Shown: positions 1 through 12,103 of the stretch, one piece after another | How the letters are laid out: each line of letters opens with the position of its first letter | Numbering within the stretch: the first letter of the stretch is position 1 | DNA from: Atopsyche davidsoni | Taxonomy: Eukaryota; Arthropoda; Insecta; Trichoptera; Hydrobiosidae | Assembly: GCA_022113835.1 (NCBI GenBank) | Contig: JAILWY010000016.1 | Span: forward strand, 8,525,501 to 8,589,500 | Reading direction: 5' to 3' | Length of the DNA stretch: 64,000 bases | Made by a program: the position numbers and the translations under genes | Notes under the pieces: model-generated | What the model was told of the DNA's origin: nothing | What the model saw: the letters and a program-made list of their open reading frames with translations, nothing else | Database searches by the model: none

Positions 1-2792
1 ATAGCAAAAATAAGACGAGGGATACGAATGTATTTAAAGTGGTATTTTAAATTTTATTAATGATGTATTTCATTTTGCCAGCGCAAAAACAGTGATTGTT
101 GACGTGTTTGTATTTGGTTCATGTATTGCTTTATTAACGACTCTTAAACATAGTAGCGGCGATACCTAAAAAGTCATTACTCAAGTTTTTATTGTTTCAT
201 ATTCAATTAAATCATACATTCTCAAAATTCGTCTGAAATAAATCTCTTTGTGGTTGTTTCTAAGAAGTATTCATACTGTCTGGTGAACTATGAATATACA
301 TGATGCTAATGATCGCGTGATGATAAGAGCTACTTTTATTTAGTATTTAGTTAAAAAGAGACATAAACTCAGATTATTTATGCAAGATATCGATAGTAGA
401 GACATAGATGGACGAGCTAAAAAAGCTAGAAGTTAATGATCAGGCAAGTATATTGCCAATGAGTTTTATACTAAAATATCTACGAACATTTAATTTTTTT
501 TATTTTTTAAATCAATGTATTTATATAAGCAATCATCTAAATTTCTTAATATAAATTAAAGTATATTTGTCTACCTCTTTCATAATATTTCAAGTAAGTA
601 ATTAATTTAAAGAACATGTCATTGAGGGTCACGTGATGATTCCAATGATTTAATATAAAAAAATATTATAAATAATATTTTACTTTATAAATTATTTAAT
701 CCGTAGAATTATGGAAAACCAATATATTATTTGTTCATTTTTCTAGTAATATTTAAATATTTGATGAAGAAATAATTATGTATGCCCTTTTTAAATTATT
801 GTAAATTCCTTTCTATCTAGTATGGACTGTTATTGTCTAGTATTAGTTTAATTAAATTTCATGCCAAGAAAACAATTTTGGTTTTTTAAAGCCTGGTAAA
901 ATACTGTATTTTGTTTTTATGGTCAAATAACAACAATAAAAAGTAGCATAATGTCCCTTGGTTTTGCTTTGAGAATACTTAATGCCTTGTCCATTTAAAT
1001 CAGGTTATCCAACCTGTTGCTAGAAACATAATTTTCACGAGTGATATTTGATTTAATTATATATAAGGCCACTAGAAATAATATTATTTTCAGGCAATTG
1101 ATATTTGCATAGCCTTGTGGTTTTTTTTTAAATTTCTGGTTTTATGAATATATTCACTAAAAAAATAAGTAAACGGGTTGAATTTATACTGGTTTTCACA
1201 AAAAACATTATGATTTCTGATTTAAGTTGAATAATATTGATTATATATTTTTTATTTCACACAATGTAAATATTATCTAGGATTTCATTCCATTGATTTC
1301 TTAAATGCAATCGATGTAAAGTTATGTAGATATTTAGAGTTTTGAACAAAGATATCATATTTTAAAAAAAAATGTAATATATTTTAAATAAATCGTTCTA
1401 TGAAATCTAAATAAAATCAATAGAATATTGATGAAAATATATTTACCAATGGGTTTTTTTTAAATTTATTATTAAGACTTAAAACCAAAATTTGTTGGAA
1501 TCTCCGTCATTTTTATTATTAAATTGATAAAAAAATCTAAAATGTTTCTAAAATATAATAGCGATAGTAAAATTTCAAATGTTGGTTGCACAAAAATATC
1601 CCATAGAAGAAAGTAAGAATCACAATGATATAATTTTTTCATGCGGAAATATTGTTGAAAAGAAGTTGCGAGATTCCCGAAACCGGTCCTCGTATAGATT
1701 CAACTTTGTTAATATAAATTCAGAGCAGCATCGTAAAAGGCTTTTATAGAGTCTATAATTTCAGACTGCTTTCAATTTCAATATAGCGGATGTTATTCTC
1801 TCATTGATGTGTTCATACTTCTGGCTATACCGTCAATGGCGTGTAACTACAAATCTTAAACTAGATTTTCGAGTCTCAATAGGCGGTTACTTATCGATTT
1901 ATTATTAAAAAGTGGTTATAATAGTAAAGAAAGTGATATATCTAACCTACTTATAGTTTTACATGAAACTTCTTACATAATTCTCTAACTAGAAATATTC
2001 TTTTATTTTTGTATACATCAAGCATTCTATAACATTAAATGAGACTACAAGTTGAAATACATTTATCATATTGACGTATATATAATATATATGTGTTATA
2101 AACAGAAATGAAAAATACATAAAAAATACAGAAATGAAAAATAAATATTAGACCTATAAGGTTTTTATAAACGTCTTTGCAGCAGGTCTTATTATATTAC
2201 TAAGTTTGAAATATTGCGACATATTTCACTACGAAGTTGTTTACTATGCATCAGTGTGATTTTACTCAAATAATGATATAGTTCGTAAAATACTCTATTG
2301 GTTTTGTTGTTAGATTTTTAAGCCCTTTCTTAAGTTTTGTAACATCCTTGAATATTGAAATTATTTTCAAGAACTTGGGGATTTTTGAAGCACTTGGCGG
2401 TTAATTTAAACAGTTAAAAAAATATATTATGGAGTAATAACTAGTTATGTATTCTCTTTAAAGCAAAGGTTTTATAAGATATGAAGTACTATAGTATCTT
2501 GTAATGTAACTTTTTGTAAGCAAAAATATAATTTCAAAACAATTTATGTGATTAGATGTGCATATGCAGTCTACGTTTAGATGTAATCAATTGAAGATTG
2601 AATGGAAATATCAAAGTACGTTAAAAAAGGAGCAATGTGCTTCCGTGGATATTTAATAATAGACTTCCCTTTCACTTGTCCTTACAACCAAAGAATTTCT
2701 CACGTCCTCAATTAAAAAAACAAAATGCATAATAATTATAAAGGCAGGTATAACTACCATATACTACAAAAAAATAATCTGTTAACTTGTGG
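1..2792. other. AT-rich stretch without recognised gene
   Basis: No open frame with protein-like composition, no GC-rich exon-like patch and no clear repeat was seen on either strand. If the CSP exon at 8846-9044 belongs to an intact gene, this stretch could be part of its long first intron. Confidence 0.5.
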
Positions 2793-3005
2793 TAGATCTT
2801 AGCATTACTAATATGATTAGGCACATTAGTTCACACATAGAAGATGATTCTCAGAAAAATATCATCGTGATTTATGTGGGATTTGAACCCACATCCCCAG
2901 GCTTACATGGCCGGTGTACTGACCAATGTACTAACGAACCCGTAATGGGTAATAAATACGCACTTGATTGACGTTCAATCCGAAAAATAGACATAGATCT
3001 TAGCA
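2793..3005. repeat. 12-bp target-site duplication pair flanking the SINE
   Basis: TAGATCTTAGCA occurs at 2793-2804 and again at 2994-3005, immediately bounding the SINE. Twelve identical bases suggest LINE-type target-primed insertion and a fairly recent event. Confidence 0.85.
2805..2993 (-). mobile_element. tRNA-related SINE, full copy with 12-bp target-site duplication
   Basis: A 189-bp insertion is flanked by the perfect direct repeat TAGATCTTAGCA at 2793-2804 and 2994-3005, which is the target-site duplication. On the minus strand it contains a box-A-like segment (TTGGTCAGTACACC) and a box-B-like segment (GGGTTCAAATCCC) at tRNA-like spacing, followed by a non-tRNA body. These are the internal RNA polymerase III promoter boxes of tRNA-derived SINEs. 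A second copy of the same family lies at 45266-45392 in the opposite orientation. It is not a functional tRNA gene: no complete cloverleaf can be folded, and flanking family sequence continues on both sides. Confidence 0.8.
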
Positions 3006-5520
3006 TCTTAAAAAAAAAACAATACAGCACTCTCTAACGTACTCTTAAAGTCCTCTCTTAGGTAACTTATTCACCTCATCTTCTATTCACCCTCCAATGC
3101 CCTTCAGGGTTGCAGTTCATTGTTGGTTTCAGATTGTCTATAAGTTGCAGATGACTTCGCCAGCATCCTAGTCCAAATCAAAGAGCATCCAGGTTTTTTT
3201 TTTATCTATTGAGGGCCTATATTTACAAGGCTAGATTAAAATATAAAAAGTTTTGCTTATTTATTTTATTCATTGCAATTGTTTTAAAATGAAATACGGG
3301 TCAACAATTTAAAATTTTGTATAAAATACAAATAAATATTTTTATATTCCTTCACAATTTCGATGATTAGTTAAGATAACCCCAAGAACATGAAAACATT
3401 GAACACACGTATCAAACAGGCTATTATTAATTTTAAACAGTAAAATTAAGGTTCAATATAATATATAATTTTAAATTAAATACATTTTTAACTGTGCTGA
3501 TATAAAAAAATATATATTCGTGAGTACTGTCGAATTAGAAGGCCGATCGGAATAAATTGAAGGCACGTACTTGTATTTTTTTAAACATAATACATGGGTG
3601 TGAATTATTTTACACGGCTATTATATAAAAGAACTTCGTAGTTTATTTTTTCAAATACAGGTATGATTGTTTTTCATAATTTTGTTTAATCATTTTCAAG
3701 CGCGGTAAGTATTGGAAAATTTATCGTTAATTGTACCTATGACGTTTTTTTTTTAAATAAGCATGCTCAAATATTTAATATTATATCGGGTATTCCCTGA
3801 GAACCTAAATTTTTATTTAATTATATCAACAAGTAAGCTGTGGTTCAAAAAAGCGCTATTTGAGAACAGAAGGTTTCATTTAATTTTCATGCGACAATTT
3901 GACAAACAAACAGTCTATTATAAAAATGCTACTCATTAATATCCCGCACTGATTAAATACATTTTAGTCTTTGCAAGGTAGTGACTGGAAGTAGTTATAA
4001 GTAAAAACCGAACGAACAAAACTAACACGTAATCAGACTATGTTGAAAAGAGTTTTGCTTGAATGGGGTAAGAAATAAAATCATTTCATATATATTCAGA
4101 GGGTTGATCAAAATAATTTGATTTCTTAATAAAGCAAATTTTTAAAATAATATTACAGTATATTTAGTCTTATTTAAAGTACCACTCGTGTTTTGTAATT
4201 ACAAATGACATAATAATAGAGTTAATATTTTCTCAGCATAATCTTAAGAAATTTCTCAAAGTGAGATTCTCGTAATATTTAACCACACCCTATAAAATAG
4301 TTTCAAAAACTATTTTCGGCGACGCTCTGAAAATTTTTAAACCATTTTATTTTCTATAACAATGCTTAGAATCTTTTTATTAGGTACACAAGTATAGTCA
4401 AGAGTGGAGAGCATTGTTTGAAGAATGGTTCATATAAGAAATTGCCTCACAAAATATAACATCTGGGTCAGGCGTACGAAGCTAGGACGTTAAACTTGCA
4501 CATAACATATGCTCATATGTAGGATATATTGCCTATCTTCAATTTTTTGGATAGCTCGTGGGTTGAAAGCATCACATTTTACGCAAACGTATCGTCATAC
4601 TTTGACTTAAAAGGTCAGTTAATATTAGAGAGTAAATTTGTATGAAAAAAAAAAAAAAAACATGAAATACTTTATTACAGTTTATTTATGGAGTTAATAT
4701 AGATAATATTTTATGTATTTGAAAACCATAAAAAATATTGTATTATTAATCATATTGAAGAAATATTTTATTTTTTTGAGTGATTAATAATTTGCATTAA
4801 TCATGTTTATGCTTTAATTTACTTATATAAAATAGATCAAAAAATATGTTTTAAATGATAACCCTCCGCAATACGTCTTTTTAAATTAAATATCTTGTTC
4901 CTATAAATATCAAGTATATTTACACTTCTTATGGAATATGTATGCTGTAAGGTTACTAAATATATTGTTAGGTCACACGCTCGTAACTTTAGGTTTCCGC
5001 CTATTCAAAAGAGTGAACTATTTGAAGATATTATTATCACTTGCATAATGATTAAGTTTCATAAACAAAAACATCACACAGATTCAGTTTCATAATCCTC
5101 ATGATATAATATTAAGGCATAAACAAATCGTCCTTCTTAGCCACGAATTTTCCTGAAAATTTTCTGAAGAACTGTTTCAGCAAGTTCTTATGTAATTGTT
5201 TATGAAAGAATCCTATGAAAGTTTTATGAACGAGAGACAATGAATGACAAAATTAACGTGCAATTTTTTGTTTAATCAGTATTTTTTCCCATATGAATCA
5301 CATATTTTGAAGCCAGCAGAATCTCACAATATAAAAATCGTATTACTTTTAAAAATAATAAATATTAAATTTTGCATTCAAGCTAAAGTAAGTAAGGAGG
5401 GAAGTTTTACGTAGATATTTGAAATTTTTTTAGAGGAAAATCATAGAAAACGTACACTTAAGAGGATTTTTGCTGAAGCATTTTATTTTCCTTTTAAAAT
5501 ATTTTTTTATTCAATAGTTA
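3006..5520. other. AT-rich intergenic or intronic stretch
   Basis: No gene was recognised. A slightly GC-richer patch at about 3060-3190 has no sustained open frame and is probably an old repeat. A homopolymer A-run lies near 4646-4661. Confidence 0.45.
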
Positions 5521-5590
5521 ATCCTGGAATTGAACTCGAGACCTTATGGTCTACAAACAAAATTCTATTTGCAGATCCATGAAGCAGTTA
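5521..5590 (-). mobile_element. Possible tRNA-derived SINE remnant
   Basis: The minus strand reads GAGTTCAATTCC at about 5525-5540, a good match to the RNA polymerase III box B. An expected box A about 35 bp upstream is too degenerate to be sure of. No target-site duplication was found. It could be a decayed SINE or chance. Confidence 0.3.
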
Positions 5591-5871
5591 TTTTGTATGT
5601 TAATTGTATGTTTTGAAGCCTGCGAAATCCTAAATCATATGTTATTAAATCGAATACAATACATCTATAAGATGCTTAACATATACAATTTACTAATTAT
5701 TCAACTTTGCACGCTTTTGTATAGTGATGTCTTTAGCATATTAAAATGATTACAAAAAGGGGTCAAAAAAATTCGTTGTAAAATTAATGTGAGAGGACAA
5801 AATAATCACGAATTATCAAAATAGGTACGTGATAGGTTTATCTTATTGAGGAAGTGTATTTTTTGTTTTAG

Positions 5872-5986
5872 TACGCCTAGTCTATCCCCAGAGGATGTTA
5901 CGCAGCCAAGCAGTACCAGAAATACGTATGAAACCTCCAGTGACTTCATCTCAACCTTACAACATGCGTCAAATTATACAGTGTAA
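5872..5986 (+). CDS. Candidate 3'-terminal coding exon of an unidentified gene
   Basis: A T-rich tract ending TTTTGTTTTAG at 5871 is a good splice acceptor. It is followed by 37 open codons to a TAA at 5984-5986, after one leftover base. The conceptual peptide is Ser/Thr-rich and protein-like, ending SNYTV. A second frame across the same bases is also open, so frame choice is not certain. No upstream exon with a matching donor was recognised, and no clear AATAAA follows. If the CSP at 8846-9044 has a very long first intron, this exon would lie inside it on the opposite strand. The product is unknown; it could also be a chance ORF. Confidence 0.25.
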
Positions 5987-8845
5987 TTATTTCCGAAACA
6001 ACAATGAAATTAGTCAACAAAGTTGTGATTTTATAACCATTATAATAATTTGAATTTTCATTGTTTTCACGTTTAGATGATATTCAACAAAGGACGTTTA
6101 ATTTGGATAATACCATTTAGGGTGCGATAAGTACCTGTCGTGGAATCTCAACACAACCGCTTCCGCCTTGGAGCGTTATAAAACTAATATTCTCACATAA
6201 ATAATGAATCTGATGAGAAGTAATTAATCTATTTTCCTTCGATATGCTAAGAAAGATTCCTGTTTTTAGTTACACAAGGAGAAGATACATCGAGAATCTG
6301 ATTAAATCTATTGTAAGAGAAAATATCACTAGCCCGAGATCTTATTGAATATCGCAGATACGATTGCGCGATCATTTGGAATATATCGTATGATTTATTT
6401 ATGCATAGAAATATCTTTTAGGAAGATTGTTCTTTAGAGTCACGGCCTTGATGACCCCGACTGGAAAATAAAATAACTACTTGGGTCTGTATGACATTTG
6501 TCGTTCAAAAATCATTCAGCCAAAAATCATTAGTAATTTTTATTTAAGTTTAAGATGATAATAATATAAGAGTTTTTTTTTAAATTTTAATTTAGTTTCT
6601 GTTGCTGTTAATTTCTTTGAATTTTAGTGCTGTTAATTCGACGCCTTTACTGTTTACTATCGAAAAGTGTGAGTGTCAGACTTGTTAATTAATAAAAACA
6701 TTGCTACTAATGTCGTTATACGAATTTGTGCGATTTCCTTGTATATTTACTGTTAAATATGTAATTATTAATTAATGAAGTAACTGACACTGTATTATTT
6801 TGGCAAGTTACCTATTTAACAAGGGTATATCGACGAACGATGAAAAAATAGAACTGGCTTTATCAGTGCAGGTGTATAAATAAAACAAACGATATCTAGG
6901 AAAATACTGTATATATCTTACTTGTAATATATAATTATTTTTAAAATTAAGGTAACTTATTTCAAGATATTTGATAATGAATTTATTATTACAAGTTAAT
7001 TATATATATTTATTTTTCAAAAATTGTTCAATAAATCTGCAAGAAATAAATTTATACGTAGAATGACTGATTAAACATCCATTAACTGTCATTGTTAATT
7101 TAAAACAATAAAAAAAATAAGACAATCCAAAAGTTTTTAGAAAAACGTAACTTATCGGCAAGCCAAGATCGGTATTGAAATGACAAAAGTTAACCATCAG
7201 ACGAAAAAAAATTAGAGAGTAGAAGAAGGCGAAAATAAATTATCTAGTGATCATAAAAAGTACTAGATAATTCCTGAAATAATTTGTATACATATTTGTT
7301 TGGCTAATTATTTTATGCAATACGTATCAACACGTAATAACCAGTTATTTGCGTTTAACTATTTTTATTTCTGGGAAATATTCTCTTTTCAACTATTCCG
7401 TTATCTTGATCCTCGCTAATAGGAATAAGAATGACTCTCGTTCTCTGCTAATTATGCAAATATTCAGCGGAGCGAGAGTTCACTGCCACATAAATAATAA
7501 CCATCTTATGTAATATGCAAATGAGACATTATAAGATTTTTTATTCGTTTGAGATTAGAGCTTTTAATCTGACATGCAATTTTGTGCATTTATAAACTCT
7601 TTTAACTTCTATATTTATATTTATTTAATGTAAATCTAATAACGATTTTACGCAACGTTAATTACCACGCTGTCAATGAACAGTTTCAACAGATTTCTAA
7701 GTTTTGATTCATGATTTGAGACACGAAGAGACTCAAAAAGTTAGATAAAAGATAAAAAAAATATCGAATAGGAGCTAAATATATTGGTGATACAAATGTA
7801 CTTTAAAAATAATCCACGACTGCATGTTATTAATAGAATAGATTTAAGGGATTTATATTTTTTATCAAAACAAGCAACTATGTCATCAATTATTATCCTT
7901 ATTTTATGAATGAGCTTTTTGCTCGTATGTTTATGCAAAGTGTTATTTCTAAATATTCAAATGCTCATGCATTTATGTATTCCGTTTCAGCTAGTTGAAA
8001 ACACGAGAATGTGTATGCAATTAACACAACCGAAAACATTTGTTGCAAAACGCGGTCACGTGATCTTATGCCTTCTCTTCTTCTATCGGGCATGTCACAC
8101 ATAATTGCATCGGTTTTTAAAATGTCGTAAATTTTGGGTATTTACTGTGCGTTAATTTTGTAATTGAAATATCTTGCTATGGAATATTTATTCCTACGTC
8201 AATGGAAAATAAATTGATGGCAGACGTTTGAAATTCACGAGAGATGATACAATACACAATATGAGAATAACAGGTTATTATTTGTGTTCTCAAATGTTTC
8301 ATTTTTATTAAAAATTTTAACACCTTTTTTTATAAGCAGATTTTTCTAAATTATTATTTTTCAGAAAATAAAACCTTTAAAAAATTAATATACTTTAGTG
8401 TTTATTTACATTGAAAAATTATCGGCGATTTAGCGATTTATTCTTTAAATGTATCTTTACTTGTTCATTAATTTTATGCACAAGTAAAAATTACCAAATT
8501 TTCTACCATTAGCGGAGCAGCTATTTTATTAAATAGCATGCACGACCATATTAGTTAGTTAGTTAGGTTTAGCCGGATGTTTCTACAAAGATCACAATTA
8601 TTATTATAATAATTATTTTCAATTTTCATGTTCTATAAAGTGTTTCCTAGAACAAACTTAACTTCTGCTCTATTCTATATGTTGTGTTCTTGGACTTAAA
8701 CGATAAATAAATAAATATGAATATAATTTTATACTTAAATAAAACTGCGTAGTCTGATTGGCTTTGTTATTTTTGATCGAATGTATAAATTGACTGTGTA
8801 CAAAGAGTATATGTAAGTTCGTAAGGAAAATAGAAAACGACTCAC
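5987..8845. other. AT-rich stretch; no second CSP exon found
   Basis: This is the sequence downstream of the donor of the CSP exon at 8846-9044. I looked on the minus strand for the paired-cysteine C-x2-C exon that should follow and did not find it. The only near match, around 8025-8045, is in a frame with an immediate stop. No other gene was recognised. Confidence 0.45.
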
Positions 8846-9044
8846 GTCTGAGCGCCTTCCCTTCTGGCGAGCAGGGCTTCTGGTTGAGCAGGCACTGCAC
8901 GTAGTTCCTCACGAGGCGCTTGTTGTCCATGATGGCGTCAATGTCGAGGTAGTCGTACCGCGAGTCGTAGAAGTCCGTCTCCTGCGCGTGCACCGCCTGC
9001 CACGCCACGGCCAGCGCCACGCACGACAGCACCGCCAGCCTCAT
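8846..9044 (-). CDS. CSP: Chemosensory protein (CSP/OS-D family), first coding exon only
   Basis: This exon codes the first 66 residues of a secreted chemosensory protein. CSPs are small soluble carriers of hydrophobic ligands in sensillar lymph and other extracellular fluids. The start ATG at 9044 is followed by a hydrophobic signal peptide (about residues 1-20, ending AVHA). Then come a Tyr/Asp-rich start of the mature protein and the family signature leading to C51-x6-C58. The exon ends in phase 1 at 8846 with donor GTGAGT, the same intron position as in the other two CSPs here. An upstream in-frame ATG at 9149 is not used in this model, because a splice acceptor (TTTTCAG, 9126-9127) puts that segment in an intron. 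The second exon with C3 and C4 is not visible down to position 1. Either the intron exceeds 8.8 kb or the exon is lost. The exon is far GC-richer than its surroundings. Confidence 0.85.
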
Positions 9045-9125
9045 GGCGTCCCTTCGAGCCGACGACTGGTCTGTGCCACGGGTGTTTTGCTCACGTAAAC
9101 GTGAAATGCATTTGCTTTGCAATAT
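9045..9125 (-). other. 5' UTR part of the CSP exon, with upstream splice acceptor
   Basis: On the minus strand TGTTTTCAG ends at 9126 and is followed by 81 bp of leader to the ATG at 9044. This implies at least one upstream noncoding exon at higher coordinates, which was not located with confidence. Confidence 0.5.
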
Positions 9126-11313
9126 CTGAAAACAAAGCGAAATATACACATGTTTATTTTTGTGTACGGTCGATGAAAAACGCGAATATTACCGGTTGTT
9201 GAAAATTAATGTTGCGGAAATTTTTCCTGCGGTACTACGTTTCGTTTTTGTGATGATTTAATCATTGTATTATAATTTTTTAACATTTGCATTTTTTAAA
9301 GAGGTTATCACGTTATCAATGTATTAAAATAGTATTTTATACATCGTAAAAAATCCCAGTTTAATATATAAAATATCATAGCGTCAGTGGTGTATCATGA
9401 CTCAGTGCAATAGTCGAAGTTAGAATGAGAAAATATAAGATATGAAGGAGATGCAAACTCAGGACATCTTTAATTGTTTGTTTTTTTTTCAGCCGTTCGC
9501 ATATATGAAAGAAAATTATTGTATCGTTGGCTAGACTTATTATAAACCACATCTATATGCCAGTTAATATAAAAGTTTCTAGTTAGACTTGTATTTTATA
9601 ATTTTAGATCGTTTATTAGCATTGAAAGCTTTATTGTGTATTATATTAAGTATAAAAAAGGAAAAATCTACCATATATACGTTGAATACTTAACGATTTT
9701 AAAATTAACTTGTCAATCGGAAGACAACATGAATATGTGAGTATTTATCACTGTGGTATTTTTGAGTAAGGAGTAAGTAGCAAGTGAATAAGCGGTTTGA
9801 AGTAATTGGTGGGGGCTCTAATGTTTACTTCGTACGCAAAAAACTTAAAACATAAAATAGGAGTGTTTTTTCTTTTATGTGATATTTAAAAAAAAAAAAA
9901 AAAATCAATTATTTAACAAACAGATACATTGATGCAAACTAAGAGTGTTTCTTGCTTAAGAATTGCTGGTATTAAAACAATCTGTTCATTTAAATAGAAC
10001 ACATAATTTCTTGAGAATTGTGAAGTAGAGTTTTGAATAGAAAAAGTATGACCATTGCAATATCAGGCCTATATTTTATTATAGTGTTTCTAAAAAATGA
10101 ACCACATTAGAAGCAAACGAAAGTTGAGATTTAATTATATGTAATTATATTGCAATTTGATAAATTAACTCAAAACATATAAAAAATATAAACTTATATA
10201 GTATCTTGTAGTTGCTGTAAAAAAATTAGCTATCTCATTTTAAATTTGCAATCCGACAATTCGGTCATAAATCTTTATATGCACAAGTTGCGAAATTGGA
10301 AATATTACAAGCGTCGTGAGTTTCAAATCAAGATATTACTAGGCAATTTGTAAACTTGGCACGTTTGACGCTGGGTTTGGGTTTCAAGTGTAGAAAGTAG
10401 CTCCTGAAGAGTAAACATTAAAAGTGAAATTATATGCGCGGTGAGGAAACGATTCAGATATGTGGTGGGAACAAACCCACTCGACGATTGTTTGTGAATA
10501 TGGAGACTAAGAAGTATGAGGTAAATTGCTTGAAGATATGATCTTTCACATACAAAAATATAGCTCAGCACGTTCATGACTATTACTATTTTATGTTAAA
10601 TTTATTTTTTTAGGGTTTTTGTCTATCTTCGTTATATAAAAGTATATAAACAATGAAAAAGAAAACACCATTTCAAAATACAACATTTTCATATTCTGTT
10701 GTTATACACGATATTGTGTTGAAATCGTATGAATGTTAAAATAATAACGCAAAATCAAGAATGTTTATTTGCAATAAGTCGATAGTGATAATTATTTAAG
10801 TAACTCAATAAAAAGTAGCAGAATTTTTTCTGGCATATTTAAGTTAAATATTTTTCAAGATATATTTTTAGAGACTATGATTATTCTATATAAAAAAAAT
10901 ATTATTTATATGTTTTCGTTCAGGTCACTCGGTGCAACGGCGTCAGCAATCGAATTTAGCGATGGGAATAATTTGATATATTTTTTAGAATAATTCGATT
11001 CAAAAAGGGATGATTCTTTTTCATAAACATTGTTTATAAATCGAGACTATTATTATTCTACAAGCGAATGTAACGTATTCTTCGGGAAGTAAGTATCATC
11101 GATAATGTTAAAAATCTGAAATGAATGTCGTTTTTACATAAAATGGCGTTGAAGTTCAACGGACTTGCATTTTAAATTTGTAATGTTTGACAGTTATGTT
11201 TTTAACGTCTTAGAATGGATGTCATGTAATTAAGCGACGACTGCCTAACAGATTAGGTACAAAGACGTAAACATGATAGAGAATAAATCAATTTAGTTTG
11301 GTATTTCTTGCAG
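9126..11313. other. AT-rich stretch with one SINE-like patch
   Basis: No gene was recognised. A short A-run lies near 9889-9904. Around 10436-10495 there is a moderately GC-richer patch whose minus strand reads GGGTTTGTTCCCACC, a degenerate box-B-like motif, adjoining GGTGAGGAAAC on the plus strand. It is probably a decayed SINE or LINE tail. Confidence 0.4.
10436..10495 (-). mobile_element. Possible SINE/LINE-tail remnant
   Basis: The minus strand carries a box-B-like motif (GGGTTTGTTCCCACC) followed by sequence resembling tails of lepidopteran non-LTR repeats. No target-site duplication or second box was identified, so the boundaries are approximate. Confidence 0.25.
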
Positions 11314-11384
11314 GCCGTGACGACGGTTGAGACGGTGCCGCGGAGTTAACGGATGCGCATGGAGGTCAAGGCCGTTCGTGTTGA
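11314..11384 (+). other. Candidate internal exon with strong splice sites
   Basis: A textbook acceptor (TATTTCTTGCAG, ending 11313) and donor (GTAAGTATTT, starting 11385) bound a 71-bp GC-rich segment. The frame starting at its first base hits a TAA (11347-11349). After that an ATG at 11353 opens ten codons (MRMEVKAVRV) that run through the donor in phase 2. The most economical reading is a 5' exon holding the translation start of a plus-strand gene, or a noncoding-RNA exon. No partner exons were identified. It lies 2.2 kb upstream of, and divergent from, the CSP exon at 8846-9044. Confidence 0.35.
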
Positions 11385-11835
11385 GTAAGTATTTTGGATT
11401 CCGTTATGTTTTCGACCAGAGATGTTATGAATGGAGAGAAAGTATTCCGGAATGTTTGCGCTATGGTTCTGTAAATAAGATAATCTTGATGTATTTTTAT
11501 TTAATGCATATGCAAAGATTTAAAGCCATGATTTGAAGACCACGAATGCTCATCTGTTGATGATGTGCGAATATATCTAAGAGCTGGGATGCCCTACAGA
11601 CAGCGATAGGCTGTAAAACTCGACGCATGGCTGTCTATAGAATGAACGGATATCCGTATAAGACGATGTGTAAATAATAAAGGAGGACTCACTGCCGCTT
11701 GCAGTACTCATTGCGTTAAGTATTAATCATATTAATTTGAATCAAAAATTGAAAAAAAATATTACTGTAAAATATTAAAAATCTCAAAACATATAACGAT
11801 ATCCGTGAGCGAAAGATACGTGCGTATCTGCGTGA

Positions 11836-12103
11836 CTAAAACAGATATTCCCTGTTATTAAAAATAGTCAGAATATGGTCAATGACAGCGAGTGAAAGCA
11901 TATTTGATACAAAGACTTTATTAAATATATCTGCAGACGTACGCGAGCGCCACATGTCTGGCATACATTCCGCTCCAGTGCTTCTAGTCACTTCCTTGAT
12001 TTTAGTCGCTAATGGTCCAAGAATGCTCTGTATGAATTCAACGAACCCAAATGTCACATTGCAGCGATCACAAATGCGTAACAATACATTCAGGTATTTT
12101 TAA
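11836..12103. other. Segment open on both strands; possible coding remnant
   Basis: The minus frame 11836-12084 (about 82 codons, including ILGPLATKIKEV) and the plus frame 11882-12103 (73 codons) overlap, and both look protein-like. The plus frame meets a possible donor (CAG|GTATTT) at about 12095. No family was recognised. One strand may be a decayed exon or transposon fragment. Confidence 0.2.

Noticed and set aside
2880..2960. tRNA gene on the minus strand
   Set aside because: Box B is good, but the stretch lies inside a 189-bp insertion with target-site duplications and a second family copy; it is a SINE.
8020..8050. Possible CSP second exon (C-x2-C codons on the minus strand)
   Set aside because: The frame meets a stop within a few codons and lacks an acceptor and the Lys-rich context.
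8556..8578. Telomere-like TTAGG repeat
   Set aside because: The run is TTAG repeated a few times with a single TTAGG; too short and not the insect telomere unit.
9045..9149. N-terminal extension of the CSP from an upstream in-frame ATG at 9149
   Set aside because: It would place polar sequence ahead of the signal peptide, and a splice acceptor at 9126-9127 interrupts it.
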